A stretch of DNA of 64,000 nt. Source: Hemerocallis citrina (Eukaryota > Streptophyta > Magnoliopsida > Asparagales > Asphodelaceae). The stretch covers positions 204,841,826-204,905,825 of the forward strand of contig CM030366.1 in the NCBI GenBank assembly GCA_017893485.1, read 5' to 3'. Each line of letters begins with the position of its first letter. Within the stretch, counting starts at the first letter, position 1. Both the position numbers and the translations under genes were made by a program. Positions 54,296-64,000 of the stretch are shown here, piece after piece. The notes beneath the pieces are model-generated. The model saw only the letters and a list, made by a program, of their open reading frames with translations. It was not told the DNA's origin and did not search any database.

Positions 54296-56935
54296 TAGAG
54301 CCGAGCTCTTCACTCCGCCCGCCTCCAAGGCGGAGCTCTTCTCGACGAGATCGGAGCACAACTCTCTCCTAGAGTTCCTCCTCAAAACTCGTTTTCCAGA
54401 TGGCTCTTTCCCAGAGCTGAGCTCTTCACTCCGCTCGCCTCCAAAGCGGAGCTCTTCTTATCGAGTTCGGAGCACAACTCTCTCCTAGAGTTCCTCCTTA
54501 CGCTCGTCTTCCAAATGGCTCTCTCCTAGAGCCGAGCTCTTCACTCCGCTCGCCTCCAAAGCGGAGCTCTTCTCGACGAGATCAGAGCACAACTCTCTCC
54601 TAGAGTTCTTCCTCAAAACTCGTCTTCCAGATGGCTCTCCTAGAGCCGAGCTCTTCACTCCGCTCGCATCCAAAGCGGAGCTCTTCTCGACGAGATCGAA
54701 GCACAACTCTCTCCTAGAGTTCCTCCTCAAAACTCGTCTTCCAAATGGCTCTCTCCCAGAGCCGAACTCTTCACTCCGCTCGCCTCCAAAGCGGAGCTCT
54801 TCTCATTGAGTTCGGAGCACAACTCTCTCCTAGAGTTCCTCCTTACGCTCGTCTTCTAAATGGCTCTCTCCCAGAGCCAAGCTCTTCACTCCGCTCGCCT
54901 CCTAAGCGGAGCTCTTCTCATCGAGTTTGGAGCAAAACTCTCTCCTAGAGTGCCTCCTTACGCTCGTCTTCCAAATGGCTCTCTCCCAGAGCTGAGCTCT
55001 TCACTCCGCTCGCCTCCAAAGCGGAGCTCTTCTCAAAGAATTTGGAGCTCACAACTCTCTCCTAGAGTTGCTCCTCAAACTCGTCTTCCAAATGGCTCTC
55101 TCCCAGAGCCGAGCTCTTCACTCCGCTCGCCTCCAAAGCGGAGCTCTTCTCAAAGAATTTGGAGCTCACAACTCTCTCCTAGAGTTGCTCCTCAAGACTC
55201 GTCTTCCAGATGGCTCTTCTAAAAACTGAGCTCTTCACTCCGCTCGCCTCCAAAGCGGAGCTTTTCTCGACGAGATCGGAGCACAACTCTATCCTAGAGT
55301 TGCTCCTCAAAATCGTCTTCCAGATGGCTCTCCCAGAGCCGAGCTCTTCACTCCGCTCGCCTCCAAAGCAGAGCTCTTCTCAAAGAATTTGGAGCTCACA
55401 ACTCTCTCCTAGAGTTGCTCCTCAAACTCGTCTTCCAAATGGCTCTCTCCCAGAGCCGAGCTCTTCACTCCGCTCGCCTCTAAAGCGGAGCTCTTCTCAA
55501 AGAATTTGGATCTCACAACTCTCTCGTAGAGTTGCTCCTCAAGACTCGTCTTCCAGATGGCTCTTCTAAAAACTGAGCTCTTCACTCCGCTCGCCTCCAA
55601 AGCGGAGCTCTTCTCGACGAGATCGGAGCACAACTCTCTCCTAGAGTTGCTCCTCAAAATCGTCTTCCAGATGGCTTTCCCAGAGCCGAGCTCTTCACTC
55701 CGCTCGCCTCCAAAGCGGAGCTCTTCTCATCGAGTTCGGAGCACAACTCTCTCCTAGAGTTCCTCCTTACGCTCGTCTTCCAAATGGCTCTCTCCCAGAG
55801 CCGAGCTCTTCACTCTGCTCGCCTCCAAAGTGGAGCTCTTCTCATCGAGTTCGGAGCACAACTCTCTCCTAGAGTTCCTCCTTACGCTCGTCTTCCAAAC
55901 GGCTCTCTCCCAGAGCCGAGATCTTCACTCCGCTCGCCTCCAAAGCGGAGCTCTTCTCAAAGAATTTGGAGCTCACAACTCTCTCCTAGAGTTGCTCTTC
56001 AAGACTCGTCTTCCAGATGGCTCTTCTAAAAACTGAGCTCTTCACTCCGCTCGCCTCCAAAGCGGAGCTCTTCTCGACGAGATCGGAGCACAACTCTCTC
56101 CTAGAGTTGCTCCTCAAAATCGTCTTCCAGATGGCACTCCTAGAGCCGAGCTCTTCACTCCGCTCGCCTCCAAAGCGGAGCTCTACTCATCGAATTCGGA
56201 GCACAACTCTCTCCTAGAGTTCCTCCTTACGCTCGTCTTCCAAATGGCTCTCTCCTAGAGCTGAGCTCTTCACTCCGCTCGCCTCCAAAGCGGAGCTCTT
56301 CTCATCGAGTTCGGAGCACAACTCTCTCCTAGAGTTCCTCCTTACGCTCGTCTTCCAAATGGCTCTCTCCCAGAGCCGAGCTCTTCACTCTGCTCGCCTC
56401 CAAAGCGGAGCTCTTCTCAAAGAATTTGGAGCTCACAACTCTCTCCTAGAGTTGCTCCTCAAACTCGTCTTCCAAATGGCTCTCTCCCAGAGCCGAGCTC
56501 TTCACTCCGCTCGCCTCCAAAGCGGAGCTCTTCTCAAAGAATTTGGAGCTCACAACTCTCTCCTAGAGTTGCTCCTCAAACTCGTCTTCCAGATGGCTCT
56601 CCTAGAGCCGAGCTCTTCACTCCGCTCGCCTCCAAAGCGGAGATCTTCTCAAACAAGATCGGAGCACGTCTCTCTCCTAGAGTTCCTCCTCAAACTTGTC
56701 TATTAGATGGCTCTCCCAAAGCCGAGCTCTTCACTCCGCTCGTCTCCAAAGCGGAGCTCTTCTCGACGAGTTCGGAGTACAACTCTCTCCAAGAGTTCCT
56801 CCTCAAACTTGTCTCCCAAATGGCTCTTCTGATGCCGAGCTCTTCACTCTGCTCGCTTCCGAAGCGGACCTCTTCTCAACGAGTTCGGAGCTCACAACTC
56901 TCCCCTAGAGTTGCTCCTTGCACTCACTTCAGAGA
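54296..56935 (+). repeat. ~116-bp satellite-like array, about 23 copies
   Basis: Each unit reads GAGCTCTTCACTCCGCTCGC, CTCCAAAGCGGAGCTCTTCTC, given in parts, then CGAGTTCGGAGCACAACTCTC, CTAGAGTTCCTCC and CTTCCAAATGGCTCTC. Internal inverted pairs are GAGCTC...GAGCTC and ACTCTCTCCTAGAGT. At least two unit variants alternate (CGACGAGATCGG against AAAGAATTTGGAGCTCAC). All long frames here are products of the repeat and not genes. Confidence 0.9.
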
Positions 56936-57729
56936 ATGGGTCTTCCCAGCACCTCTTCCCAGCACCTCTTCTCCTAGGAGTGAAGCTCCTCTTCAAAAAT
57001 CTCCAAAACCAAACAGAATAGAGGCAGAGCTTCAGAGCCCCTCACCCCTCCCATATGCTGACCATTCTCCCGAGCCGAGGAGCAGAGCTTCATCGACCCA
57101 TCCCCTTCATCAACTCACCGAGCTTCTCCTCACGCTCGAGCCATCCGAACTCCGAGCTCCACTACACCGAGCTACTACGGGCAGAAGGTGAACTACTGAG
57201 TTACCGAGCCGAGCGGACGAGGAACCGACCCTCGTATATGGAGAAAAATTCTGCCGAACCGATTTCACCGTTAGATCATCTCAAAATTCGCACTCAAGCG
57301 TGATGGACGGATCAGATCGCGCCATGTCACCACAAAACGACAAGATAACATTTTCTCGAAACTCGTGCCTCTTGTCTCGTGATTCGCGCCATGATCGTGA
57401 TCAACCGTCCAGATGGAACCACATAGCTCGGATCTGAAATCCGAGCTACCGATCTACCGAGCAGCAAAGTGGCGGAAAATGTGCCTCAAAATCCGTGCTC
57501 GGATTCGCCGAACAAGCAAGCAGATAAAGAGGAAGAAAGAAAAAGAGGCTAACGGGTCAGGGTCGGATCCGATACCCACGGTCCGACCCATACCCTTCTT
57601 AGCTCCTTCATTCTTCTCCTTCTTTAGTCTTCCCACCAAAAGTACCCAACACTTTTGCTCTTCTTCACTGTGCGAAAGAACAAGGCAGAGGAGAGAACCC
57701 GAATGCCTCTCCTCCCCTTCCTCTTTCCT

Positions 57730-58560
57730 CTCAGGGCCGAGCTCTTCACTTCGCTTACCTCCAAGGCGGACATCTTCTCAACAAGTTCAGAGCTAGAACT
57801 CTCTCCTAGAGTTGCTCCCCAAACTCGTCGTCCAGATGGCTCTCTCCCAGAGCCGAGCTCTTCACTCCGCTCGCCTCCAAAGTGGAGCTCTTCTCAAAGA
57901 GTTGCTCCTCACAACTCTCTCCTAGAGTTCCTCCTCAAACTCGACGTCCAGATGGCTCTTCTAATGCCAAGCTCTTCACTCCGCTCACCTCCAAAGCGGA
58001 GCTCTTCTCTATAAGTTCGGAGCACAACTCTCTCCTAGAGTTCCTCCTCAAACTTGTCTCTCAAATAGCTCTCCTCGACAAGCTCCGACCTATCCACAAA
58101 TGGCTCTCTCCCAGAGCCGAGCTCATCACTCCGCTCCCTCTAAAGCAGACCTCTTCCAAACGAGTTTGGAGCACAACTCTCCCCTAGAGTTCCTCCTCAC
58201 ACTCGCCCTCCAAATGGCTCTCTCCCAGAGCCGAGCTTATCACTCCGCTCCCTCTAAAGCGGACCTCTTCCAAACGAGTTCGGAGCACAACTCTTCCCTA
58301 GAGTTCCTCCTCACACTCGCCCTCCAAGTGGCTCTTCCCTAGAACCGAGCTCATCACTCCACTCCCTCTAAAGCGGACCTCTTCCAAACGAGTTCGGAGC
58401 ACAACTCTCCCCTAGAGTTCCTCCTCACACTCCCCCTCCAAGTGGCTCTTCCCTAGAACCGAGCTCTTCGCTCCGCTCGCCTCCAAAGCAGACCTCTTCT
58501 CAACGAGTTCGGAGCTCACAACTCCCCCCTAGAGTTGCTCCTTGCGCTCACTTCAAAGAA
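57730..58560 (+). repeat. Second block of the ~116-bp array with diverged units
   Basis: About seven units with the same GAGCTC core. 58080-58450 has its own variant (TCCAAACGAGTTCGGAGCAC and CTCATCACTCCGCTCCCTC). A 70-bp unit with GCGAAAGAACAAGGCAGAGG occurs at 57665 and three times at 58665-58870. Confidence 0.85.
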
Positions 58561-59109
58561 TGGGTCTTCCCATGGCTCTTACGAGGATCTTCCCAGCGCC
58601 TCTTCTCTGCCCCTAGGAGTGGAGCTCCTCTTCACCTCTCGAAAAAGGACCCAGCACTTCTCCACTATGCGAAAGAACAAGGCAGAGGAGAGAACCCAAA
58701 TGCCTCTCCTCCCCTTCCTCTTCTCCTCTTCTCCACTGTGCGAAAGAACAAGGCAGAGGAGAGAACCTAAATGCCTCTCCTCCGCTTCCACTTCTCCTCT
58801 TCTCCACTGTGCGAAAGAACAAGGTAGAGGAGAGAACCCAAATGCCTCTCCTCCCCTTCCTCTTTCTTCTCAGAAGAGCTGCCGATCCCATCGATCCGAG
58901 GTGCCGAGGTACCGACCTCCACATATGGAGAAAAATTCGGCCGATCCCATCTCACCATCGGATCGTCTCAAAATTCGTGCTAAAATATGATGAATGGCTC
59001 AGATCTCGCCACGTCTCCACAAAACGACAAGATAACATTTTCTTGAAATTTGAGCCTCTTGTCTCGTGATTCGCGCCATGATCGTGATCAACCGCCCAGA
59101 TTGAGCAAC

Positions 59110-60650
59110 GTAGCTCGGATCTCAAATCCGAGCTACCGACCTACCGAACAGCAAAGTGGGAAAAAATGCTCCTCAAAATTCGTGCTCGGATTTGCCGAGT
59201 AAGAAGCAGAGCAGAGGAGAAGAAGAAGAACAAAAAAAAAAAAGAAAAAAAAATTGAAAGAAGGGTCGGGTCGGACCCATTAGGGTCCCAAACCCGAACC
59301 CTTCCTTCTTCTTCCTTTCCAATTTCCCGCCAAAACAAACCAGAAAAAAAGAACCCAGCTTCAAGCTCCCCACAGTCCATCGCCGAGCTACTTCATAGCC
59401 TCGCCGACCTCGAACGCCATCGACGGAGCTCTCCTCCCTCGCAAAGCCATCGATGGAGCTCAAAACTCCACCTCCACTTCGCGCGAGCTCGACCTCGCCA
59501 TCATCACCTCCACCACTATGGGATCGCTCGAGCGACCTCTTCGAGCTCACCACCATCGCATGCTCCACCTTCGAGCTACGATGCCGAGCTCCCCTACGGT
59601 CGAACTCCGAGTTCTCCTTCGCGAGCTCTTCGCCTGCCTCCGACGCCGAACCCACTCGTCGACCTCATCAACAAAGCTTTGAGCTCCACCTTCCGCTCCC
59701 CCTCGTCAAAGCTGCTCACCTGTCGAAGCTCCCCTGTCGAAGCTTCATGCCGAGCAACTGTGCAAGCTTACCGTCGAAGCTCCGTCATCCTCCTCGACGA
59801 GCCACCGCCTCGTCATTACAAAACTCCAACGCCGAGCTCACAAAGCTCTGACCAAAGTGCCGAGCTCCGAGCTCCCATCATCTCCTTCTCCGAACACCTC
59901 ACTGCCGAGCTCCTCCTCCACGACCGAACGCCATCTCGAAGCTCCCCATGACAGCCGAGGTCTCCTTCGACAAGCTCCGAAGTGCAGGGCCGAGCTCCAC
60001 CTTCACCCCCTTCGCGAGCTCACCCCCAAAACAGAGCTCCACTACTCGTCGAAGCTCCTGTCCACGTCCACTGTCGAGCTCGTCTCCCATCGCCAAAGCT
60101 CTCCTCTGCCATGGCCGAGCTCGAACTGTGCGACCTCCGCTGCGTCGAGCCACCACAGTCAAACTACCGAAGCTCCATTCCGTTGGCAGAGCCCCATTGA
60201 ACTTGCCGAAGCATCGAGTCCCAACATCTCCTCCAAGCTCCACGAACGAGCTCCGAGCACCACCATCGAGAGCTCCATTCGTGCCGAACCCCGCTGCCGA
60301 GCTTACCTCTGAGCTCCAATGGTGCCGAACCCAACTCCTCACCAGCACCGACAGCTCCTTCTCGCCTCTTCTCTTCGTCGAGCACCGAAGCACCAAGCTC
60401 TCCTCCTTCGACAGCCGAGCTCCACCATGCTCCTCGTCGAACCCATCGAACCGAAGCTCCGAGCTCCTCTCTCCGATACGCCGAGCTCCGAGCTCCTCTC
60501 TCCGATACGCCGAGCTCCGAGCTCGAGCACGCAGACGCGAAGAAGAAGGGTCGGAGCTGAAGCAGGGGTGACGAAGAAGGAAACGAAGAAGAACAGAGGA
60601 GAAGAAGCAGCGGGAGAAAGAAAGAAGAAGGAAAAGAAAAGGAAAAAAAA
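59110..60650 (+). repeat. Degenerate CGAGCTC-rich region
   Basis: Begins with the AGCTCGGATCTCAAATCCGAGCT palindrome (in parts, AGCTCGGATCT and AATCCGAGCT), also at 57424-57450. It then becomes a long C/T-rich stretch with irregular CGAGCTCC repeats and ends in a GAAGAAG-rich run (60540-60650). Long frames on both strands reflect the composition; none has a recognisable domain. Confidence 0.6.
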
Positions 60651-60658
60651 AAAAGCGC

Positions 60659-60988
60659 CACGTGGCACTGCCACGTGGCATCGTATCAAAGGTCAGCCGA
60701 TCTGAGTTGACCGAGTCGAGGTGCCGATCCGAGGAGCCGAACAACCGACCCTCGTATATGGAGAAAAAACCCGCCGATCCACACGATCCGTCCGATCGTC
60801 TCAAAATTCGCATCACGGCACGATCAACGCTCAGGAACGTGCCACGTGTCCAGATCGTGATCTGCCTCACGATGCGCGCACATCTGATCATGATGGACGG
60901 TCAGAAATGCACCACGTGTCCAGATCGTGATCTGCCTCACGATGCGCGCTCATCTGATCATGATGGACGGTCAGAAATGCGCCACGTG
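60659..60988 (+). promoter_or_regulatory. G-box (CACGTG) cluster
   Basis: CACGTG at 60659, 60672, 60843, 60913 and 60983. The last three lie in a 70-bp tandem unit (CCACGTGTCCAGATCGTGATC ... in parts GCCACGTGTCC and AGATCGTGATCTGCC). The first two are within palindromic GCCACGTGGCA. G-boxes bind bZIP and bHLH factors. Function is inferred from motif only. Confidence 0.5.
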
Positions 60989-60994
60989 TCCAGG

Positions 60995-61438
60995 TAATAT
61001 TTAAATTATTATATATTTATTTAATTGTTTTTATTATTTAAAAAAATTCGAAAAAATATTTAAAAAATCGAAAAAAATTAATTAAAAATTCTAAAAATAA
61101 TTATTAATTCAGAAAAATTATTTTTAAATTCTGAAAAAGTAATTATTAAATTAGAATAATTAATTAATATTTTTGATAATTAATTATTTAATTCGGAAAA
61201 TGAATAAAAAATTCAAAAAAATGAGAAAAAATTCAGAAAAATCTGGAAAAAATCACCAAAAATCCAGAAAATTCTGAGAATATTTTTGGGAATTTTACAA
61301 GCTCATAATAACACCGTTACACCCCGAGCAAGATTCCAAACTCCCTTAAGAACACCGATAAAATCCCGTACGCCATTAGAACAGTAAAACTACTCCTCAA
61401 AGGCTGATCAAACTTAGTCTTCGGGAGTGGGGGGCTCG
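60995..61438 (+). other. AT-rich tract and first polypurine tract
   Basis: AATTATTAATTCAGAAAAAT-type sequence to about 61290, then a short unique part and the polypurine tract GGGAGTGGGGGGCTCG (61423-61438) before the TG of the partial LTR. This is the normal 3' end layout of the family. Confidence 0.7.
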
Positions 61439-61968
61439 TGATATGGCTAAAAATAGGATTAAATCGGGACTGTTCACATCGGACGCGAATCTCAAAGCTC
61501 AGGGGTAAAACGGTGATTTCACCTACTAGCGGGTCCGAAGCGGGTACTGGGTCTCCTTCTCACAGATCCAATAACCCGCGAACGGATCCACCTCAACTGG
61601 GTACGGGTCCCGACCCGATACAAATCCAGTCCGACAGGATAGAATTAGGGTCTCTGATTAAACCAAATCAACGGGCCTGATTCGCGACTATCCTCTCACC
61701 GGGAATTAAGGGATTACATTCCTAATCTGATTACGAGGATTTTACGCCTTATCAGATCACAGGAATCACATTCCTTATCTGATCCCAACGGCGACTATAA
61801 ATACTCCACACCCATCTCCATTAAGAGGTAATCAATCTTTTGCTAGTTAAACGCTCTTTCATAATCATTTCTGGTTACTGACTTGAGCGTCGGAGGGTGC
61901 GTCGCCGGGATCAACCCCGGTGTCTCGCACTTCCTTGCAGGTGAACGGCGGGAGTCAACGGTCAAGCT
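61439..61968 (+). repeat. Internal partial LTR of element B
   Basis: TGATATGGCTAAAAATAGG start. It matches the 5' LTR at 51052 nearly base for base (few differences, such as GACTGTTC for GACCGTTC) up to GGTCAAGCT, where it stops 89 bp short of the LTR end. TATAAATA at 61796-61803. Confidence 0.9.
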
Positions 61969-62308
61969 TCGGGAAAATTAGCTAAAAATTCTAGAAAATA
62001 ATTAAAAATTCAGGGGGTTATTTTTGAACCACTGAACGAACAATTGTTGTCTAGAATGCATTATTGAGGCCCCTGAACGGTTAGTTGACACATCGCAAAA
62101 TTAAATAAATAGCCCGAAAAAATAGATAAAAACTCGATACGGCTTCAGAACATCATATGGCCTCAAAAAAGAAGAAGTTACCTTGCTACCTACTTCAAGA
62201 TTCAAAAATCCCTCATTCGGACTCCGATACAGCCCCACTAGCCACTAAATACAGTCAAACTACTCCTCAAAGACTGATCACACCCAGCCTTTAGGAGTGG
62301 GGGGCTCA
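61969..62308 (+). other. Second 3' untranslated stretch and polypurine tract
   Basis: AT-rich sequence with AAAATTCTAGAAAATAATT, then a part matching the region before 61439 (AAACTACTCCTCAAAGACTG against AAACTACTCCTCAAAGGCTG), ending in AGGAGTGGGGGGCTCA before the 3' LTR. Confidence 0.75.
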
Positions 62309-62905
62309 TGATATGGCTAAAAATGGGGGTTAAATCGGGACCGTCCAAATTGGGCATGAATCTTGAAGCCCAGGGGTAAAACGGTAATTTCACTTACTAA
62401 CGAGTCTGAAGCGGGTACTGGTTCTCCTCCCTAAAGAACCATTAACCCGCGAACAGATCCACCTCAAACTGGGTGCGGGTTTCAACCCGCAGCAAACCCG
62501 GTCCGACAGGATAGAATTAGGGTTTCTGATTAATATTAATCAACGGCCCTGATTCATATCTATCCTTTCACTGGGAATTAGGGATTACATTCCTTATCTA
62601 TACACAGGAATTACATGCCTAATTTGATCCCCTTAGACGCCTATAAATATCCCCCATCCATCTCCATTAAGAGGTAATCAATGTTTCTCCAGTTTTTGCG
62701 CTCTTTCATAGTCTTCCTAGATTACTGACTTGAGCGTCGGAGGGTGTGTCGCCAAGAACAACCCCGGTGTATCACACTTTTTGCAGGTGTACGGCGGGAG
62801 CGACGATCATACCCCGACGGAATAGGTATACAGGTTTACTATTCAGTTTCCCTAAAAATCCACAAATACTATCTGTTTGCCCCCATACCAAATTTAGCGG
62901 CAACA
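62309..62905 (+). repeat. 3' LTR of Tat element B, different subfamily
   Basis: 597 bp, TGATATGGCTAAAAATGGG to TTTAGCGGCAACA, next to the TSD GTGAG. It differs from the 5' LTR at many sites and by several small gaps. TATAAATA at 62642-62649. Confidence 0.9.
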
Positions 62906-64000
62906 GTGAGAATATTGCCAATCTCTATAAGATGGAAGAAATTAAATGGCAACAAAGATCTAGAATTTCGTGGCTCAAAGAAGGAGATGCGAACACGACC
63001 TTCTTCCACCGAGTCGCAAGTGCAAGGCGCAGGTCTAATCTTATTTTATCCTTAGAAAAAAGCTCGGGGACAGTACAAGATGAACAAATGATTTCCACAA
63101 CCTTCCAAGGATACTACAAGGACCTCTTGGGGAAGAAGAATGACTTCCGGGTCCCACTCAGGAATGATCTCTGGCAGGCTTAGCCTTCGCTATCCTGCCT
63201 GGAGGCTTCGTTCTCGGAGGAGGAAGTTAAAAAGGCTATAAGTCAAATGGGAGCAGACAAGTCGCCAGGGCCAGACGGCTTCCCAATGATGTTCTTCCAA
63301 ATTTTCTGGGAAGAAATTAAAGGGGACTATATGGCATTGCTGGATGACTTTTTTAACAACAAGCTCAGATTGGGTATGTTTAATTTTGTGGATGTAGTCC
63401 TGATTTCCAAACGGGAAGAGGCGTCGAAAGTGGGCGATTTTAGGCCGATCAGCCTCATAAATTGCTCGGCGAAGATTATTACAAAAGTCCTAGCTATCCG
63501 CCCGGGGAATATTATGGACAGCCCTATCAACAAATCTCAATCGGGCTTCATTAAGGGCAGAAATATCCTAGATTGTGTAGCAACGGCGGAACAAGTTATC
63601 CACCGCTGCCATACAACCAACTCTAAGAGCTTTCTGCTTAAGCTGGACTTTGAGAAAGTTTATGACTCGGTCGATTGGGAGTGCTTGCTGGAAGCTCCCA
63701 GGGGTAGGGGTTTCGGGAACAAATGGATCTGCTGGATCAGGCAGTGCTTGCAGACTAGCAAAACGGCCATATCTGTGAATGGTAGGTCGGGACAGCCGTT
63801 CCCTTGCAGGAAGGGTCTCAGACAAGGGGATCCGCTATCACCACTCTTGTTTACTATCGTAGCGGATGTGTTGTGAGTTATGCTGGAGAAGTGCCAGGAA
63901 AAAGGTTGGATCACACCAGTGGCCAGCTCCGCGTCTACTAAAGGGTGTACGATCTTGCAATACACAGATGACACCCTACTCTTTGGGAATGGGTCTAGAC
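62906..64000 (+). pseudogene. LINE 2 ORF2, reverse transcriptase part (runs off the window)
   Basis: Continues the frame from 51051: NIANLYKMEEIKWQQRSRISWLKEGDANTTFFHRVA, then FSEEEVKKAISQMGADKSPGPDGFPMMFFQ, FRPISLINC, QSGFIKGRNILD, KLDFEKVYDSVDWE and GLRQGDPLSPLLF. Stops at 63181-63183 and 63874-63876. The catalytic motif at 63961-63972 reads YTDD instead of the LINE consensus YADD. The remaining RT and zinc domain lie beyond the window. One frame throughout, so decay is by point changes only. Confidence 0.9.

Larger units (their letters stand above)
51052..62905 (+). mobile_element. Non-autonomous Tat-type LTR element, gag plus satellite-like arrays
   Basis: Begins and ends with TG...CA LTRs inside a perfect TSD GTGAG (51047-51051, 62906-62910). 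Order: 5' LTR (51052-51670), PBS, gag (51744-53489), a 117-bp-type repeat, two 116-bp-type arrays, repeated blocks, a G-box cluster, an AT-rich tract, a polypurine tract, a partial LTR (61439-61968), 340 bp of AT-rich sequence with a second polypurine tract, and the 3' LTR (62309-62905). No protease, RT, RNase H or integrase. It is related to element A by LTR start, gag, PBS, polypurine tract and the 117-bp repeat, and must have used its enzymes or those of a relative. Confidence 0.9.
49150..64000 (+). mobile_element. Second L1-type LINE, running off the window, split by Tat element B
   Basis: ORF1-like frame 49382-50002, ORF2 from 50056, cut at 51051 and resumed at 62906 in the same frame, continuing past the window end in RT. 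The left limit is approximate: the sequence from about 49150 to 49381 looks like a 5' leader and includes a T/G-rich run at 49284-49330. ORF2 has only three stops in this window and no frameshift, so this LINE is younger or better preserved than the one at 1-19889. Confidence 0.85.

Noticed and set aside
54250..58340. Many 60-150 residue frames over the 116-bp array
   Set aside because: Repeat-driven frames on both strands with the same Ser/Leu-rich peptide; no start conservation and no domain.
59899..60891. 330-residue minus-strand frame
   Set aside because: Lies in a biased CGAGCTC-rich region where plus-strand frames are also open; no recognisable domain.

Overview
This window is transposon-dense plant nuclear DNA, probably from an angiosperm with a large genome. 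The evidence is plant L1-type LINEs, Ty3/gypsy elements of chromovirus (Tekay/Del-like) and Tat/Retand-like type, small Helitrons ending in CTRR, a FAR1/FHY3-type DNA-binding domain and a LONELY GUY (LOG) cytokinin-activation gene copy. I see no ordinary host gene that is clearly intact, no tRNA or rRNA gene and no CRISPR. I cannot name the species.

Layout. (1) 1-19889: one plus-strand L1-type LINE, cut open twice. Its ORF1 is split by a minus-strand LTR retrotransposon at 567-8950 (TSD ATCTT) that carries an intronless LOG copy between gag and the polypurine tract. Its ORF2 is split by a 5.15-kb solo LTR at 11744-16895 (TSD CTAAT), which itself holds an 838-bp foldback transposon at 12619-13456. 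(2) 19890-28009: a minus-strand solo LTR at 20093-23349 (TSD ATGCG), a candidate LTR at 23566, palindromic tandem repeats, a small Helitron and a FAR1-like pseudogene. (3) 28010-40878: a full-length Tat-type Ty3/gypsy element on the minus strand (583-bp LTRs, TSD ATAGT). Its gag-pol is broken by stops and frameshifts, but a three-exon gene on the opposite strand (30580-32440) is open from end to end. Seven W-box palindromes and site II motifs lie just upstream of that gene. (4) 40884-49150: alternating inverted repeats, a miniature LTR element (internal region 262 bp), several miniature Helitrons including two joined head-to-tail, and other small repeats. (5) 49150-64000: a second plus-strand LINE whose ORF2 is split by a 11.85-kb non-autonomous Tat-type element at 51052-62905 (TSD GTGAG). 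That element has gag but no pol, long satellite-like arrays in the place of pol, and three LTR copies of two subfamilies.

The features interact mainly by nesting: LINEs are the oldest layer, LTR elements landed in them, and foldback elements and Helitrons landed in the LTRs. The two Tat elements share a layout: gag, (pol), a shared ~117-bp repeat, a longer satellite-like array, an AT-rich tract, the polypurine tract, then the LTR. The most notable items are the LOG copy caught in a retrotransposon, the intact spliced antisense gene in a dead Tat element, the precise CTAG|TC tandem Helitron junction, and several unrelated clusters built from short repeated palindromic words. All calls rest on reading the sequence by eye; no alignment or database search was run.
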